Below are positions 9,674-18,266 of a stretch of DNA of 64,000 nucleotides, piece after piece. Position 1 is the first letter of the stretch, and every line of letters begins with the position of its first letter. This DNA is from Alteromonadaceae bacterium (GTDB taxonomy: Bacteria; Pseudomonadota; Gammaproteobacteria; Enterobacterales; Alteromonadaceae), in the NCBI GenBank assembly GCA_013216015.1, contig JABSOI010000010.1, forward strand, positions 62,001-126,000. Reading direction: 5' to 3'. Under the pieces are notes generated by a model that worked only from the letters and a program-made list of their open reading frames with translations, was not told the DNA's origin and did no database searches. A program made the position numbers and the translations under genes.

Positions 9674-10441
9674 TTAACGAGCCATCCAGCCGCCATCAAC
9701 AAGCATAATGTGACCATTAACATAATCAGAGGCTTTCGATGCTAAGAATACTGCAGCGCCGGCTAAATCTTCTGGTTGACCCCATCGACCTGCTGGAATG
9801 CGTGCTGAAATTGACGCGTTACGCTCAACATCAGCTCGTAGTGCTGTGGTATTGTCGGTAGCAAAATACCCCGGAGCTATGGCATTAATTTGCAAACCTT
9901 TTGCTGCCCACTCATTGGCAAGCGCTTTGGTTAACTGCATAACCGCCCCTTTACTGGCGGCGTATGCTGGCACAGTAATGCCACCTGAGAAACTAAGTAG
10001 CGAGGCAATATTAATAATTTTGCCACTACCGCGTTCTAACATATGTTTACCAAGACCGCGTGATAACCTAAACACGCCATTGATATTGGTTTCCATCACC
10101 GCATTCCAATCTTCATCGCTAAATTCCTCTGCTGGGGCACGACGTATGGTACCGGCGTTATTGACCAAAATATCAACCTGACCAAATGCGGCAATACTAT
10201 CAATGACCAGTTGTTTTACTTGTTCAGCGTCATCTTGCTGACAACCAAGCGCAACCGCTTTACCACCTAAGGCTTTAATTTTTGCTACGGTGTCAGCAGC
10301 ATTTTCTGCCTTTGAAGCAACGGCAATAATAGTGGCACCCGCTTGAGCAAGACCTATGGCCATGCCCTGCCCTAAGCCACGACTAGCACCGGTAACAACC
10401 GCCACTTTTCCTGTTAAATCAAATAAACTATTCATATTCAT
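9674..10441 (-). CDS. kduD: 2-dehydro-3-deoxy-D-gluconate 5-dehydrogenase (KduD)
   Basis: Short-chain dehydrogenase that interconverts 2,5-diketo-3-deoxygluconate and KDG with NAD(H), the step after KduI in degradation of unsaturated uronates. 255 aa, the normal length. Rossmann motif TGASRGLGQG at ~18-27, NNAG at ~91-94, and catalytic Ser and Y-x3-K (YAASKGA near residue 160) are all present. The C-terminus VNGHIMLVDGGW is typical of KduD. It lies 25 bases after kduI in a DUF4861-kduI-kduD operon controlled by the operator pair at 12484-12518. Other SDR enzymes look similar, but pairing with kduI makes the assignment strong. Confidence 0.93.
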   Translation of the reverse strand: MNMNSLFDLTGKVAVVTGASRGLGQGMAIGLAQAGATIIAVASKAENAADTVAKIKALGGKAVALGCQQDDAEQVKQLVIDSIAAFGQVDILVNNAGTIRRAPAEEFSDEDWNAVMETNINGVFRLSRGLGKHMLERGSGKIINIASLLSFSGGITVPAYAASKGAVMQLTKALANEWAAKGLQINAIAPGYFATDNTTALRADVERNASISARIPAGRWGQPEDLAGAAVFLASKASDYVNGHIMLVDGGWMAR

Positions 10442-10466
10442 ACCTATATTTACTACCTATTACCTG

Positions 10467-11297
10467 CTATTTAAGATCGCTTATCGCCAGATGATCCATA
10501 TCAGTGAATTCTTGATTTTCACCGCCCATAGACCAACAGAAAGTATACGCTGAAGTACCGGCGCCACTATGAATTGACCAGCTAGGAGACAGCGCCACTT
10601 CGCCAGTTTTCATAATTAATGGGCGAATATTATCGACCTCGCCCATCATATGAAAAACCACATTCTCTGCTGGTAAGTTGTAATACATATAATATTCGCT
10701 GCGACGACGATGAGTATGTGGCGGCATGGTATTCCAGACACTGCCCGCTGCTAAACTGGTAAAGCCCATCACTATTTGGCAACTTTCAACAATACCTGGA
10801 CGGATAGGTTGATAAATCACGCGTTTATTGGCGGTTTCTGATGAACCCATTTCAATTTTATTGGCCATATCTTTCGTTACTAGCTTAGTTGGGTAACTGG
10901 TATGTGCAGGATAACTGACAATATAAAATTTCGCTGGCTTAGTCGCATCACTACTTGCAAAGATGATATCTTCATTGCCGCGACCAATGTACAAAGCGTC
11001 TTCAAAGGCCAAATCATAAGCCGTACCATTAACGGTAATTTTGCCTGCGCCACCAATGTTTAATACGCCCACTTCACGGCGCTGGGTGAAATAATCACAG
11101 GCCAGCTCTTTATGAATAGGTAAAGTCAGTACTTTATTCACTGGCACCGCAGAGGCAATCACTCCCCTATCAATATCTGAGTAAGTCATCGGGACTTCAT
11201 CAGGGGTGTATAGATTGTCCACTAAATAACTTTCACGTAATTCATCACTGGTCATGCGTTTATAACGGATATTGTCTGCTGAAACTCTTAATTCCAT
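10467..11297 (-). CDS. kduI: 5-keto-4-deoxyuronate isomerase (KduI)
   Basis: Cytosolic zinc cupin isomerase converting 5-keto-4-deoxyuronate, the spontaneous product of unsaturated uronates, into 2,5-diketo-3-deoxygluconate. 276 aa, the family length. Recognisable KduI stretches are VPMTYSDIDRGVIASAVP, REVGVLNIGGAGKITVNG, MPPHTHRRRSEYYMYYNLP with the metal-binding His/Glu set, and SWSIHSGAGTSAYTFCWSMG. It sits between the DUF4861 gene (51 bases upstream) and kduD. Its presence implies that the polymer handled by this locus is cleaved by a lyase yielding delta-4,5-unsaturated uronates. The downstream kdgK and KDPG aldolase are not in the window. Confidence 0.95.
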   Translation of the reverse strand: MELRVSADNIRYKRMTSDELRESYLVDNLYTPDEVPMTYSDIDRGVIASAVPVNKVLTLPIHKELACDYFTQRREVGVLNIGGAGKITVNGTAYDLAFEDALYIGRGNEDIIFASSDATKPAKFYIVSYPAHTSYPTKLVTKDMANKIEMGSSETANKRVIYQPIRPGIVESCQIVMGFTSLAAGSVWNTMPPHTHRRRSEYYMYYNLPAENVVFHMMGEVDNIRPLIMKTGEVALSPSWSIHSGAGTSAYTFCWSMGGENQEFTDMDHLAISDLK

Positions 11298-11348
11298 AAT
11301 ATTATTTCTCCAAAAGATTTTCTCTTGCTTACTTGATAACTATCTTGT

Positions 11349-12380
11349 CTATAAATTGTCTAAATATGATTGCCATGATGGGCTATCTGTTATTTCGCCA
11401 GCCCCTTGCCAAGCAAAACCGGCGCGATACGAAAGTTTGCCTTGTTGGTCGGAATGGGTAAAAATCCAAATATGACTATCGTCTTTTTCAGTGCTTGGTA
11501 AATGTTGAATATTAGTAATAATACTTGGCTCAACTAAAGCCGCTGTACCCACACCTAAATCATCAATTGTTTCCCAAGCCGAAATTCTGCCCGTGGTTTT
11601 ATTGAAAGATATTGTTGCTTTTTCATCATGGGTGGCAATACCAACCGCAATGGGCAAAGCAGCTGGCTTGCCATCTAAGCTAAATACAGAGTTCACCTGA
11701 TAAAGCTGTTCACCCAGAGCAAGAGAAATGGTTTTACTCTCAGCAACAAGCCCTAATGGCGTTTGCCATTCATATTCTAAGGAGAAAACAACTTCGTCAC
11801 CGCCACTTTTTATAACTTTATAGCTGGTAAATGTATTGGCTGCATAAGGCTTTCCTTCGATCCAGATTGCACTACCACCGGTACCTCGACTATCTCCCAC
11901 GTGATAGGGGTCATAACCCTCCCCTTTATTTTTGTGATAAGAAATACCATTTAAATGATTGGCATACCATTTGTCGATAATTGAATAATTGACACTTTTA
12001 AACCAGTTGTCGACACCACTAAATGTGCCTTTTTTTGGGCCTGCCGGGCCATAAACGCGGAAGGAAACCTTATCATTTTCCCAAGTAAAATCGTCCTCTC
12101 GCTCAGGGACAAATCTGCCATAAGCCATCACTTTCTTTTCAGTCGTTCCCCATTTTTTCATTTCTGAGGTGACAAGAGCTGTTGCATCACTTGTATCGGT
12201 AACCTCTTTGATTACCGGGGCTGGTGTAGATTTTGCTGTTGCTGTTTGGTTAACTTGGGCTGTTTGGCTAACTTGGGCCGTTTGGTTATGAGTCGCCTCA
12301 TCAGAACAAGCAAAAATTACCGAGGTTAATCCAGCAATTAAAGTGGTTTTTGTTAGTATGTGTTTTGTACTTTTTTGCAT
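11349..12380 (-). CDS. DUF4861 family lipoprotein
   Basis: 343 aa, exported: lipobox VIFAC gives lipidated Cys25. A low-complexity linker follows at ~30-50 (QTAQVSQTAQVNQTATAKS, three copies of a six-residue unit), then a single globular domain. Family-like stretches are PEREDDFTWENDKVSFRVYG, KWYANHLNGISYHKNKGEG, VGDSRGTGGSAIWIEGK and the long beta-rich second half. DUF4861 proteins recur in polysaccharide loci of Bacteroidota and marine Gammaproteobacteria. I do not know an established reaction and assign none; a periplasmic step on a uronate oligosaccharide is plausible from context. AGGAAA precedes the ATG at 12380. First gene of the operon with kduI and kduD. Confidence 0.8.
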   Translation of the reverse strand: MQKSTKHILTKTTLIAGLTSVIFACSDEATHNQTAQVSQTAQVNQTATAKSTPAPVIKEVTDTSDATALVTSEMKKWGTTEKKVMAYGRFVPEREDDFTWENDKVSFRVYGPAGPKKGTFSGVDNWFKSVNYSIIDKWYANHLNGISYHKNKGEGYDPYHVGDSRGTGGSAIWIEGKPYAANTFTSYKVIKSGGDEVVFSLEYEWQTPLGLVAESKTISLALGEQLYQVNSVFSLDGKPAALPIAVGIATHDEKATISFNKTTGRISAWETIDDLGVGTAALVEPSIITNIQHLPSTEKDDSHIWIFTHSDQQGKLSYRAGFAWQGAGEITDSPSWQSYLDNL

Positions 12381-12425
12381 TGTTGATTTTCCTTATATTT
12401 TCCCTTAAAGCCAAATCTTTCTATT

Positions 12426-12460
12426 TATACCCATAACAATTCAAAATGCAGGCGAATTTA
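12426..12460 (-). repeat. leader repeat (TATACCC...ATTCAAAATGCAGG)
   Basis: The 5' untranslated leader of the DUF4861 operon carries a sequence shared with the receptor leader (17298-17332), more loosely with the beta-helix leader (26806-26830), and with the end of the element at 60394-60554. It marks these promoters as duplicated cassettes. Confidence 0.6.
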
Positions 12461-12483
12461 GCCTATACGGCAATAAAAGAAAC

Positions 12484-12546
12484 GTGGTATAGCCACTCTA
12501 AAAACTGGCCTATCCAATAATAAGTGAAATTCACCGTGCGTGTCAA
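12484..12546 (-). promoter_or_regulatory. promoter with paired FadR-type operators (DUF4861-kduI-kduD)
   Basis: Reading on the minus strand, -35 TTGACA (12541-12546), an 18-bp spacer and -10 TATTAT (12517-12522). Palindrome B, ACTGGCCTATCCAAT (12504-12518), overlaps the -10 and start site. Palindrome A, GTGGTATAGCCAC (12484-12496), lies 21 bp further downstream. Binding here would block polymerase. The transcript leader is about 130 bases. Confidence 0.8.
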
Positions 12547-12610
12547 GACAACTTTAATCCTTGAGCAGGGATATATCAAAACGATAACGACCACAATTAG
12601 ATACACCATA

Positions 12611-12680
12611 AATATCAACAACTTAATGATATCAGTTTAAAATACGGAAACCACGAAGGATATGAATTGGTCAAACAGGA
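12611..12680. repeat. shared upstream element, copy 1
   Basis: AATATCAACA is followed after about 30 bases by GAAACCACGAAGGATAT, then TGGTCAAACAGG. The same arrangement occurs at 17504-17553 and 24121-24190. Copies 1 and 2 sit about 105 bases upstream of the -35 box of an operator-controlled promoter, so this may be an activator region or simply part of a duplicated promoter segment. Confidence 0.6.
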
Positions 12681-12829
12681 GTGTACGAAAAGGGCGAAAT
12701 ATGAATAATATTCTTAACCACATTCGTGGTGTTTTATGCGAAGAATAAACGATATATGACAAATATGTGGTGATAACTGGAAAGGCTGAACATTTGTCTT
12801 TGCTGACTTTGTGCCCCTTGATTATAATT

Positions 12830-13166
12830 AACTATAAAATAGTGAAGGAACGGCCATTTGAAGCAACAGAAGCTCGAAATAAAAAGTTTCGTTTAGATAC
12901 ATCTAAATCAGTCCAATCAACATGGCTTACGGGCTGCTTGTTGCAATGAAATGGGATTAAATACCACAATAAATATTAAGTAATTCTGATTCTAAATGAG
13001 GGTTAGGGCAGAGCCTACCTGACCGCTTAATATTGTGTTTTTCTTTAGCAGGAGAGTTAATTCCTCGGCCAATATTTGTCACTGAACAATGGGAGCCCGA
13101 AAGTAAGCTTTGTACATAGGAAGAAACGGCATTACGCCAAATCTTATGCATATAAGGAGGTGACAT
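12830..13166 (-). pseudogene. decayed IS4-family transposase
   Basis: On the minus strand, 12957-13166 reads as an IS4-type transposase N-terminus (NIGRGINSPAKEKHNIKRSG, then RLCPNPHLESELLNIY) and hits a stop. The next ~110 bases, in another frame, continue with HVDWTDLDVSKRNFLF and RASVASNGRSF, which is the VDWSD/RASLA block around the first catalytic aspartate of IS4 transposases. At least one stop and one frameshift separate the pieces, and the C-terminal two thirds are absent, so it is dead. I could not find intact terminal inverted repeats. Confidence 0.75.
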
Positions 13167-13407
13167 TAGACAAAAAATTATTCAATATCTTTGACGCATT
13201 CATGGCAACTCTTGGCTTTAATTAGTTTTGTTTGGCGATAGACCTGATCACCAAATGCCATAAATGTTTCATTTATCTTTAAAATAAACACTAATCAGTT
13301 GAATCTTAATAACTATTCGTGGGGATACCCCAGATTCTGATCCCCATTATTCAAACGGCTCTCCCTTTTTTATCAAAAAATGGAGTCTGACCTATAGAAA
13401 CTGCTGC

Positions 13408-14118
13408 TTATAAATCAAAAGCCGTGGTAGTAGTGGCGTTATCAAGGTGGTTCTTCATTGCTATACGCGCCCTTTCAGGGTTTCTTTGCGCAATAGCAAA
13501 AACAATCTTTTTATGTTCATCAATGCAAAGTCCCTGCTTTTTAATTTCTTCTTGAATACATTTAGAAAAAACAGACTCTGAACGTATTTTCCATAACCAC
13601 TGTATAGACTCTTTCATAACTTCATTTTCACAAAACTCAGCAATTGCTACATGCAATTTAGTATCTGCCTCTTCAAAAGATTTTGCACTTATATCAGCAA
13701 CTTCCATTTCCCCAATAATATCTTTTAGTTTTTGAATTTGTTTATCACTAATTCTTGTTGCAGTTAATGCGCATATTTCTGGTTCAAGAATATAGCGCAT
13801 CTCTAAAACTTCAAAGAGTCCAATTCCGTGACCAACAAGGCCGCTATGACTTTTACTTTTTTTATCAGTAACATATGCACCTGAGCCAATACGTATTTCA
13901 ATGAAACCTGATATTTCAAGCGCAATCATTGCTTCGCGTATTGTCGCTCGGCTAACGCCTAACTTATCTGCCAGTGCCCTTCCCGCAGGAAAGCGATCGC
14001 CAACTTTAAAATAGCCATTATCTATTAACAAGCGTAATTGTTCAGCAACTTTAATGTATAATCTCTGTGTATGTTTTTCTTCAACTTTTATTGTTTCAAA
14101 CTGCATTATCGCACTCAC
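13408..14118 (-). CDS. second GntR-family (FadR/FCD) regulator
   Basis: 236 aa, paralogous to the regulator at 8503-9261. Winged helix at residues ~15-80 with DRFPAGRALADKLGVSRATI then REAMIALEISGF and IRIGSGAYV; FCD domain after ~95 with ADTKLHVAIAEFCEN and IDEHKKIVFAIA carrying metal-ligand residues. The start is taken as GTG at 14118 because AAGGAG sits six bases before it; an ATG four codons on has no closer site. The upstream region has 17-bp direct repeats (14132-14177). It is isolated between an IS remnant and the receptor gene. With two paralogues and one operator type, either or both may control the locus, possibly with different ligands. Confidence 0.88.
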   Translation of the reverse strand: MSAIMQFETIKVEEKHTQRLYIKVAEQLRLLIDNGYFKVGDRFPAGRALADKLGVSRATIREAMIALEISGFIEIRIGSGAYVTDKKSKSHSGLVGHGIGLFEVLEMRYILEPEICALTATRISDKQIQKLKDIIGEMEVADISAKSFEEADTKLHVAIAEFCENEVMKESIQWLWKIRSESVFSKCIQEEIKKQGLCIDEHKKIVFAIAQRNPERARIAMKNHLDNATTTTAFDL

Positions 14119-14131
14119 TAATAACTCCTTA

Positions 14132-14177
14132 ATACTATAATAACTTTGATACTATAATGACTTTTATACTATTTTAC
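14132..14177 (-). repeat. 17-bp direct repeats in the promoter of the second GntR gene
   Basis: ATACTATAATAACTTTG (14132-14148) is repeated as ATACTATAATGACTTTT (14149-14165) and starts a third time (14166-14177). Read on the minus strand, each unit contains TATAGTAT. They lie just ahead of the ribosome-binding site, so they could be overlapping -10 boxes or regulator sites. Confidence 0.75.
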
Positions 14178-14202
14178 AAAATACGTTATAAGAAACTAAA
14201 TA

Positions 14203-14234
14203 AAAGCGATTATAGTTTTCACTATAACCGCTTT
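14203..14234 (-). terminator. intrinsic terminator of the TonB receptor gene
   Basis: Minus-strand stem of 14 pairs (AAAGCGGTTATAGT/ACTATAATCGCTTT, one G-T) with a GAAA tetraloop, followed by TTTATTTAG, 35 bases past the receptor stop. Confidence 0.85.
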
Positions 14235-14268
14235 ACGTTCTTTCAAATCATTTACTTAAACATATGTT

Positions 14269-17265
14269 TTAGAAAAACGTATGTTGATAAGAAAGAACAA
14301 ATACTCGACCGTCAAAATGCGTTGCTCTTGGCTGCCATTCAACAGATTCATACTCTTCGTATAAGCTTTCAGTTAAGTTATAACCCTTTAAACTTATGCT
14401 AGAGTTATCTGAAATATTGTAATAAGCCGACAGATCTAGACGTCCTGCTGCTTTTACTGATTTATTACCGGCACCATTAAACGTACCTACACTTTCAAGC
14501 TCATAGTCTGAACGATAGTTATAAGCCAAGCGTACACCCCAACCCTCTTGCTCATAATAAGCAATGGCATTATAAGTATCATCAGAGATACCGGCAACTT
14601 TAACGTCATTTTCAGCGTCTGAAGATTGTGAAGTATGTGAGTAGTTTAAGATCCCACCAAAGCCATTCCATGGCGCAGGAAGAAAGTCTAAATTTTGTTG
14701 AATTGAAATTTCATAACCGTCAACCGTTATGTCGTTAGCAATATTTTGTACTTGGTCAATAGTAACTTCACTACCCGCTAAAAGTGACCCTGGAACCCCG
14801 GCTGTAGTACAACTATCTCCATTTAGCGATAATGTACCGATAATATCAGCAAAACCAGCGGCACTTACATCATCGTTACTACAAGTAGAAGTATTTGTGA
14901 TGAAATTACTGATGTCTTTAGTAAACCAAGCGAAAGTAATAGCGCTGCCTTCCCTGTTATACCACTCTAATGATACATCATAAGAAGTTGATTCAAACGG
15001 GTCTACTTGAATACCGGGTAAAACCACTTTTGCACTTTGTGTCTCACCTTCGACAAAATCACCCTTGATTTCATAGGTTGATGCCGGTTTTGCAGCACGT
15101 AAATTAGGACGAACAATTCCTTCACTGTAAGCTAAACGAAGGACTAAATCATCTCGTAACTCAGCAGCTATATTTAAGCTTGGTAACACATAATCATATT
15201 CATGCCCAGATGATAACATGGTATAATTTGCTCCATTGTTCAGATCATACTGCGGTGCAGTGCCTTCCACATCCGACGAAACATAACGGAAACCAACATT
15301 ACCCGTTACTGGTATATTAGCTAATTCAAGCTCAAAGTTAGCCATTACATAAGCAGATAGTGTTTCGATATCTGTAGCATAAGTAAGACCTTTTCCTAAC
15401 AGTCCACTACGCGTAATAAAACCACGATGATTTAGATAAGCTGTTTCCCCACTTTTAGGATCCGGACTAATTGTACTTACATCTGGAATAGTGGCAGTCA
15501 GTTGATTAATCATGTAATTCGGGTCGAAAGAAAACCAACCGTCAGCTAAAAAACCAGGTGCTTCACCACCAAAATAAGCATTGCCATTGGTGTATGCAGG
15601 TGCTCTTACCGTGTCATTAGTGTGCTCCACCTGACTCATGTCAATACCGATAATTGAGTGTGCATAAAATTCTGAATCACTCTGTTCTGAAGAGTAGCGA
15701 CCACCAAATTTCACACTCGTAATTGGCGAGTCAAAATATCTTTCCGCATTAAACTCGAAAGATTCACTCTCTCTGTCAATATTTTGAAAAGCTCCTCCCA
15801 CAGAAAACTGATGTTTACTAGCGCTTCTAATAACACCTTTTTTACCCATTTCAAGGTCAGCTTCAGGCCAGACTATATTACCAACATCGAAATATGCTGG
15901 ATCAGCATTGTCTAAATTAGCAACGTAGTTAGCAATATCACCTTCACCAGTATATAGGCGAGCAGTTAACGGATTTACCTCACCGCCACTCAGGGTACTA
16001 AATCGTTGTGCCATTAACACTTCATCCCAAACAGATTTGGCAGAAGAAATAGTGACTGCGGCGTCAAACGACCAGTCATCACCTTGGTAAGCGCCATCTA
16101 AAATAATCGCTTGAGATTCTTCTAATATATCCCACTCTCGGCCATCAAGCCCAATATGAACATTGCGCACGTCAATATCAGACACAGTCCAAATCTCATT
16201 GCCGTCTGAAGTTTTAGTGCCCGTATTACGTGGTGCACTTAAAGGGTTAACAAGTGAACCACCTTGTCTTGGTCTTAAATCGACTTGTTCATAACCATTA
16301 TCATCCATGTCACGTTTAGTATAAATAACGTTAGCGCCAAATATTAACTGATCCGTTGGTTGCCATTCAATACCACCAGAAAATGATAAACGATCACCAG
16401 CGTTTGTTTCTGTTGCTTGGCGTAATTCACCCGGCATTTCAACAACCGCACCAGCGGGTAAATTATGGCCTTCTTTCCACTCATCATATGATTGACCAGC
16501 AATTTCAGAATCAAATCGCGGTTGTAGTTGATCATAGCGGTTGATTTTAATGGTATCACGGCGGAAAGTTTGCTTTGACCAAGCCAGTGTACCCGCAACA
16601 GCAAATTTTCCATCATTAAAATGTTTAGACCCTGAAATAACAGCTTCTGGATCAAACTCATCGTTCAGTTCTTCATAACGCGAACCGAAACTGACTTTTA
16701 AACTTTCTTCCGGTGTGCTTAATGCACGCGCTAACTTCAGATCAATAGTACCTGAGATACCACCTTCAACCATATCAGCCGATGGTGTCTTAATCACTCT
16801 GACACCGTTAAAAATTGCGGCATCATAGGCACCGAAAGGGCTAGGAGCACCTAACACACTTTCACTGCGTGAAGCACCTGATATTGTTTGACCATTGGCA
16901 GTAGTTGACACAAAACCTGATGGTAAACCACGTAAGTTAACACTAGATTCACGGCGCTCACCTTCGCGGTTTAACTGAATACCTGGAACGGCTTGTAATG
17001 CTTCGCCTAAATCAAGAGCAGGCAATGAACCAATATCGTCAGCAGAAATACCATCACTAATACTTGATGACATTTTTTTATCACTTAGTGCTGATTCTAA
17101 ATTACGGCTAAAAATACCGGCAACTTGGATAACTTCAACTTCTTGTTCTGCGTTCGACGCCTTAACTTCTTCAGCATTTACGCTCATAACATTCATTGCT
17201 ACGATTGTACTTATTAGTGTTCTTTTAAAGTAAGGTACTGTTTTTTGAATTTTTTTATTTTTCAT
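14269..17265 (-). CDS. TonB-dependent receptor
   Basis: Large outer-membrane transporter, 998 aa from the chosen start. I use the ATG at 17265 (MKNKKIQKTV...), not the one 16 codons upstream, because GGGGAAA precedes it and a signal peptide follows, ending ...MSVNAEE. The plug domain begins ~60 with IGSLPALDLGEALQAVPGIQ and SSVNLRGLPSG; TonB-box-like VEVIQVAG lies before it. The rest is beta barrel ending in SYQHTFF. It resembles the long receptor class of Alteromonadales/Xanthomonadales carbohydrate loci and should import oligosaccharides released outside. It has its own operator-paired promoter (17356-17421) and terminator, so it is monocistronic. The substrate is inferred from the locus. 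Confidence 0.93.
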   Translation of the reverse strand: MKNKKIQKTVPYFKRTLISTIVAMNVMSVNAEEVKASNAEQEVEVIQVAGIFSRNLESALSDKKMSSSISDGISADDIGSLPALDLGEALQAVPGIQLNREGERRESSVNLRGLPSGFVSTTANGQTISGASRSESVLGAPSPFGAYDAAIFNGVRVIKTPSADMVEGGISGTIDLKLARALSTPEESLKVSFGSRYEELNDEFDPEAVISGSKHFNDGKFAVAGTLAWSKQTFRRDTIKINRYDQLQPRFDSEIAGQSYDEWKEGHNLPAGAVVEMPGELRQATETNAGDRLSFSGGIEWQPTDQLIFGANVIYTKRDMDDNGYEQVDLRPRQGGSLVNPLSAPRNTGTKTSDGNEIWTVSDIDVRNVHIGLDGREWDILEESQAIILDGAYQGDDWSFDAAVTISSAKSVWDEVLMAQRFSTLSGGEVNPLTARLYTGEGDIANYVANLDNADPAYFDVGNIVWPEADLEMGKKGVIRSASKHQFSVGGAFQNIDRESESFEFNAERYFDSPITSVKFGGRYSSEQSDSEFYAHSIIGIDMSQVEHTNDTVRAPAYTNGNAYFGGEAPGFLADGWFSFDPNYMINQLTATIPDVSTISPDPKSGETAYLNHRGFITRSGLLGKGLTYATDIETLSAYVMANFELELANIPVTGNVGFRYVSSDVEGTAPQYDLNNGANYTMLSSGHEYDYVLPSLNIAAELRDDLVLRLAYSEGIVRPNLRAAKPASTYEIKGDFVEGETQSAKVVLPGIQVDPFESTSYDVSLEWYNREGSAITFAWFTKDISNFITNTSTCSNDDVSAAGFADIIGTLSLNGDSCTTAGVPGSLLAGSEVTIDQVQNIANDITVDGYEISIQQNLDFLPAPWNGFGGILNYSHTSQSSDAENDVKVAGISDDTYNAIAYYEQEGWGVRLAYNYRSDYELESVGTFNGAGNKSVKAAGRLDLSAYYNISDNSSISLKGYNLTESLYEEYESVEWQPRATHFDGRVFVLSYQHTFF

Positions 17266-17297
17266 TATATTTCCCCATAAAATTTCATTTTTATATT

Positions 17298-17332
17298 TAT
17301 ACCCAGTAATCATTCAAAATGCATGCGAATTA
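17298..17332 (-). repeat. leader repeat, copy in the receptor 5' UTR
   Basis: TATACCCAGTAATCATTC followed by AAAATGCATGCGAATT matches the leader at 12426 and the terminal sequence of the element at 60394. Confidence 0.6.
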
Positions 17333-17355
17333 GAACTATACGATTTAAAATTCGT

Positions 17356-17421
17356 TTGGTATATCCACAATAAAAATCGGCCAGTCCAATTATAATAATA
17401 ACATCTCACCACAAGTGTCAA
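17356..17421 (-). promoter_or_regulatory. promoter with paired FadR-type operators (TonB receptor)
   Basis: Minus strand: -35 TTGACA (17416-17421), 18-bp spacer, -10 TATTAT (17392-17397). Palindrome B ATCGGCCAGTCCAAT (17376-17390) abuts the -10; palindrome A TTGGTATATCCAC (17356-17368) is 21 bp away. Same geometry as at 12484-12546. Confidence 0.8.
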
Positions 17422-17503
17422 GATAAGTTTTAAATTTAAACAAAAAATTAAAAACTGAGCTACAATAATCATTACCATGGTTATATTAAGCTTAATATCA
17501 ACA

Positions 17504-17553
17504 CCTTAGAGCAGACATTGAAACCACGAACGATATCAACTGGTCAAATAGGC
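17504..17553. repeat. shared upstream element, copy 2
   Basis: AATATCAACA, then GAAACCACGAACGATAT and TGGTCAAATAGG, about 105 bases upstream of the receptor -35 box. Matches the copies at 12611-12680 and 24121-24190. Confidence 0.6.
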
Positions 17554-17639
17554 ATGTAAGGTAAGTGCGAAATATAAAGATTCATCCCAGCTGATTTCAG
17601 CCTCGTTCATGTCATTTTATTCGAAGAATAAAGGTGACT

Positions 17640-18055
17640 TTTCATCAAATACATCCTGCACTTCACCCCTACGCGCACAGAAAAACTTAGTTCAAAGTTA
17701 TCTTATCCCTGCGTTCCCGTTGGTGAAAAAAAACCAATGTTATGACTGCCTGCTTCGCATTGGCTACGGTATTATTCGCTACCAAGTACTGTCCGGCAGC
17801 CTGATAATGACCACCCTGCCCCTTGGTCATGCAAAATACAAACGCATCCCTGTTCCGCCACTGTTGACATTAACATTGCCTTTGACAACGTGACCTTACC
17901 GCAAAGCCAAATTCGCCTCGCATAACAAGCTCGCCATTGCATTGGTTGAATACATTGCGGCAATAGATATTCCCCGCACATTTATTGCTGATAATCGCAG
18001 CTTCCCCATTGCATCGAACAAATACGTTCTCCTTCACAAATACGTAAGATAAATG
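17640..18055. other. decayed, unassigned coding-like stretch
   Basis: The 17554-18100 gap has no convincing gene. Between about 17640 and 18055 the base composition rises, and short open pieces in different plus-strand frames read like protein, for example DINIAFDNVTLPQSQIRLA near 17865-17925 and AIALVEYIAAIDIPRTFIAD near 17933-17992. Stops and frame changes separate them and I recognise no family. I treat it as a degraded remnant, perhaps of a transferred gene. No start or ribosome-binding site was found. Confidence 0.35.
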
Positions 18056-18116
18056 TGACTTTTAATAAAGTAGCTTTACGAAATATTTGTATTTTGTATA
18101 TAAACACTCTATTACC

Positions 18117-18179
18117 TTGACATGTGTGGTGAGTTACGATTATTATTGGTTAGGCCAATTAATAAAGTGGCTATACCGT
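18117..18179 (+). promoter_or_regulatory. promoter with paired FadR-type operators (PHP-like/sulfatase operon)
   Basis: Plus strand: -35 TTGACA (18117-18122), 18-bp spacer, -10 TATTAT (18141-18146). Palindrome B ATTGGTTAGGCCAAT (18145-18159) overlaps the -10; palindrome A GTGGCTATACCGT (18167-18179) is 21 bp further on. It mirrors the minus-strand promoters and ties the sulfatase operon to the same regulon. Confidence 0.8.
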
Positions 18180-18183
18180 TAAT

Positions 18184-18231
18184 GGTCTGGGTCAGAACAA
18201 AACTATATTTAACTTTATTCTGACCCAGACC
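18184..18231. repeat. hairpin repeat element in the leader
   Basis: Perfect 14-bp arms GGTCTGGGTCAGAA and complement enclose a 20-base AT-rich loop. The loop, read in reverse, matches the loops of the elements at 20471 and 22335 (AAAGTTAAATATA), so all three belong to one REP-like family. It lies in the 5' leader, 36 bases before the ATG at 18267. Confidence 0.8.
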
Positions 18232-18266
18232 ACCTACCAATTACCTAATTTTTGTGGAAATGTAAT

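Noticed and set aside
12767-12949. 60-aa plus-strand open frame
   Set aside because: The opposite strand reads as IS4 transposase pieces, so this is antisense to a pseudogene.
17609-17893. 94-aa plus-strand frame and an overlapping minus-strand frame as genes
   Set aside because: No ribosome-binding site or family likeness; the area looks like decayed sequence.
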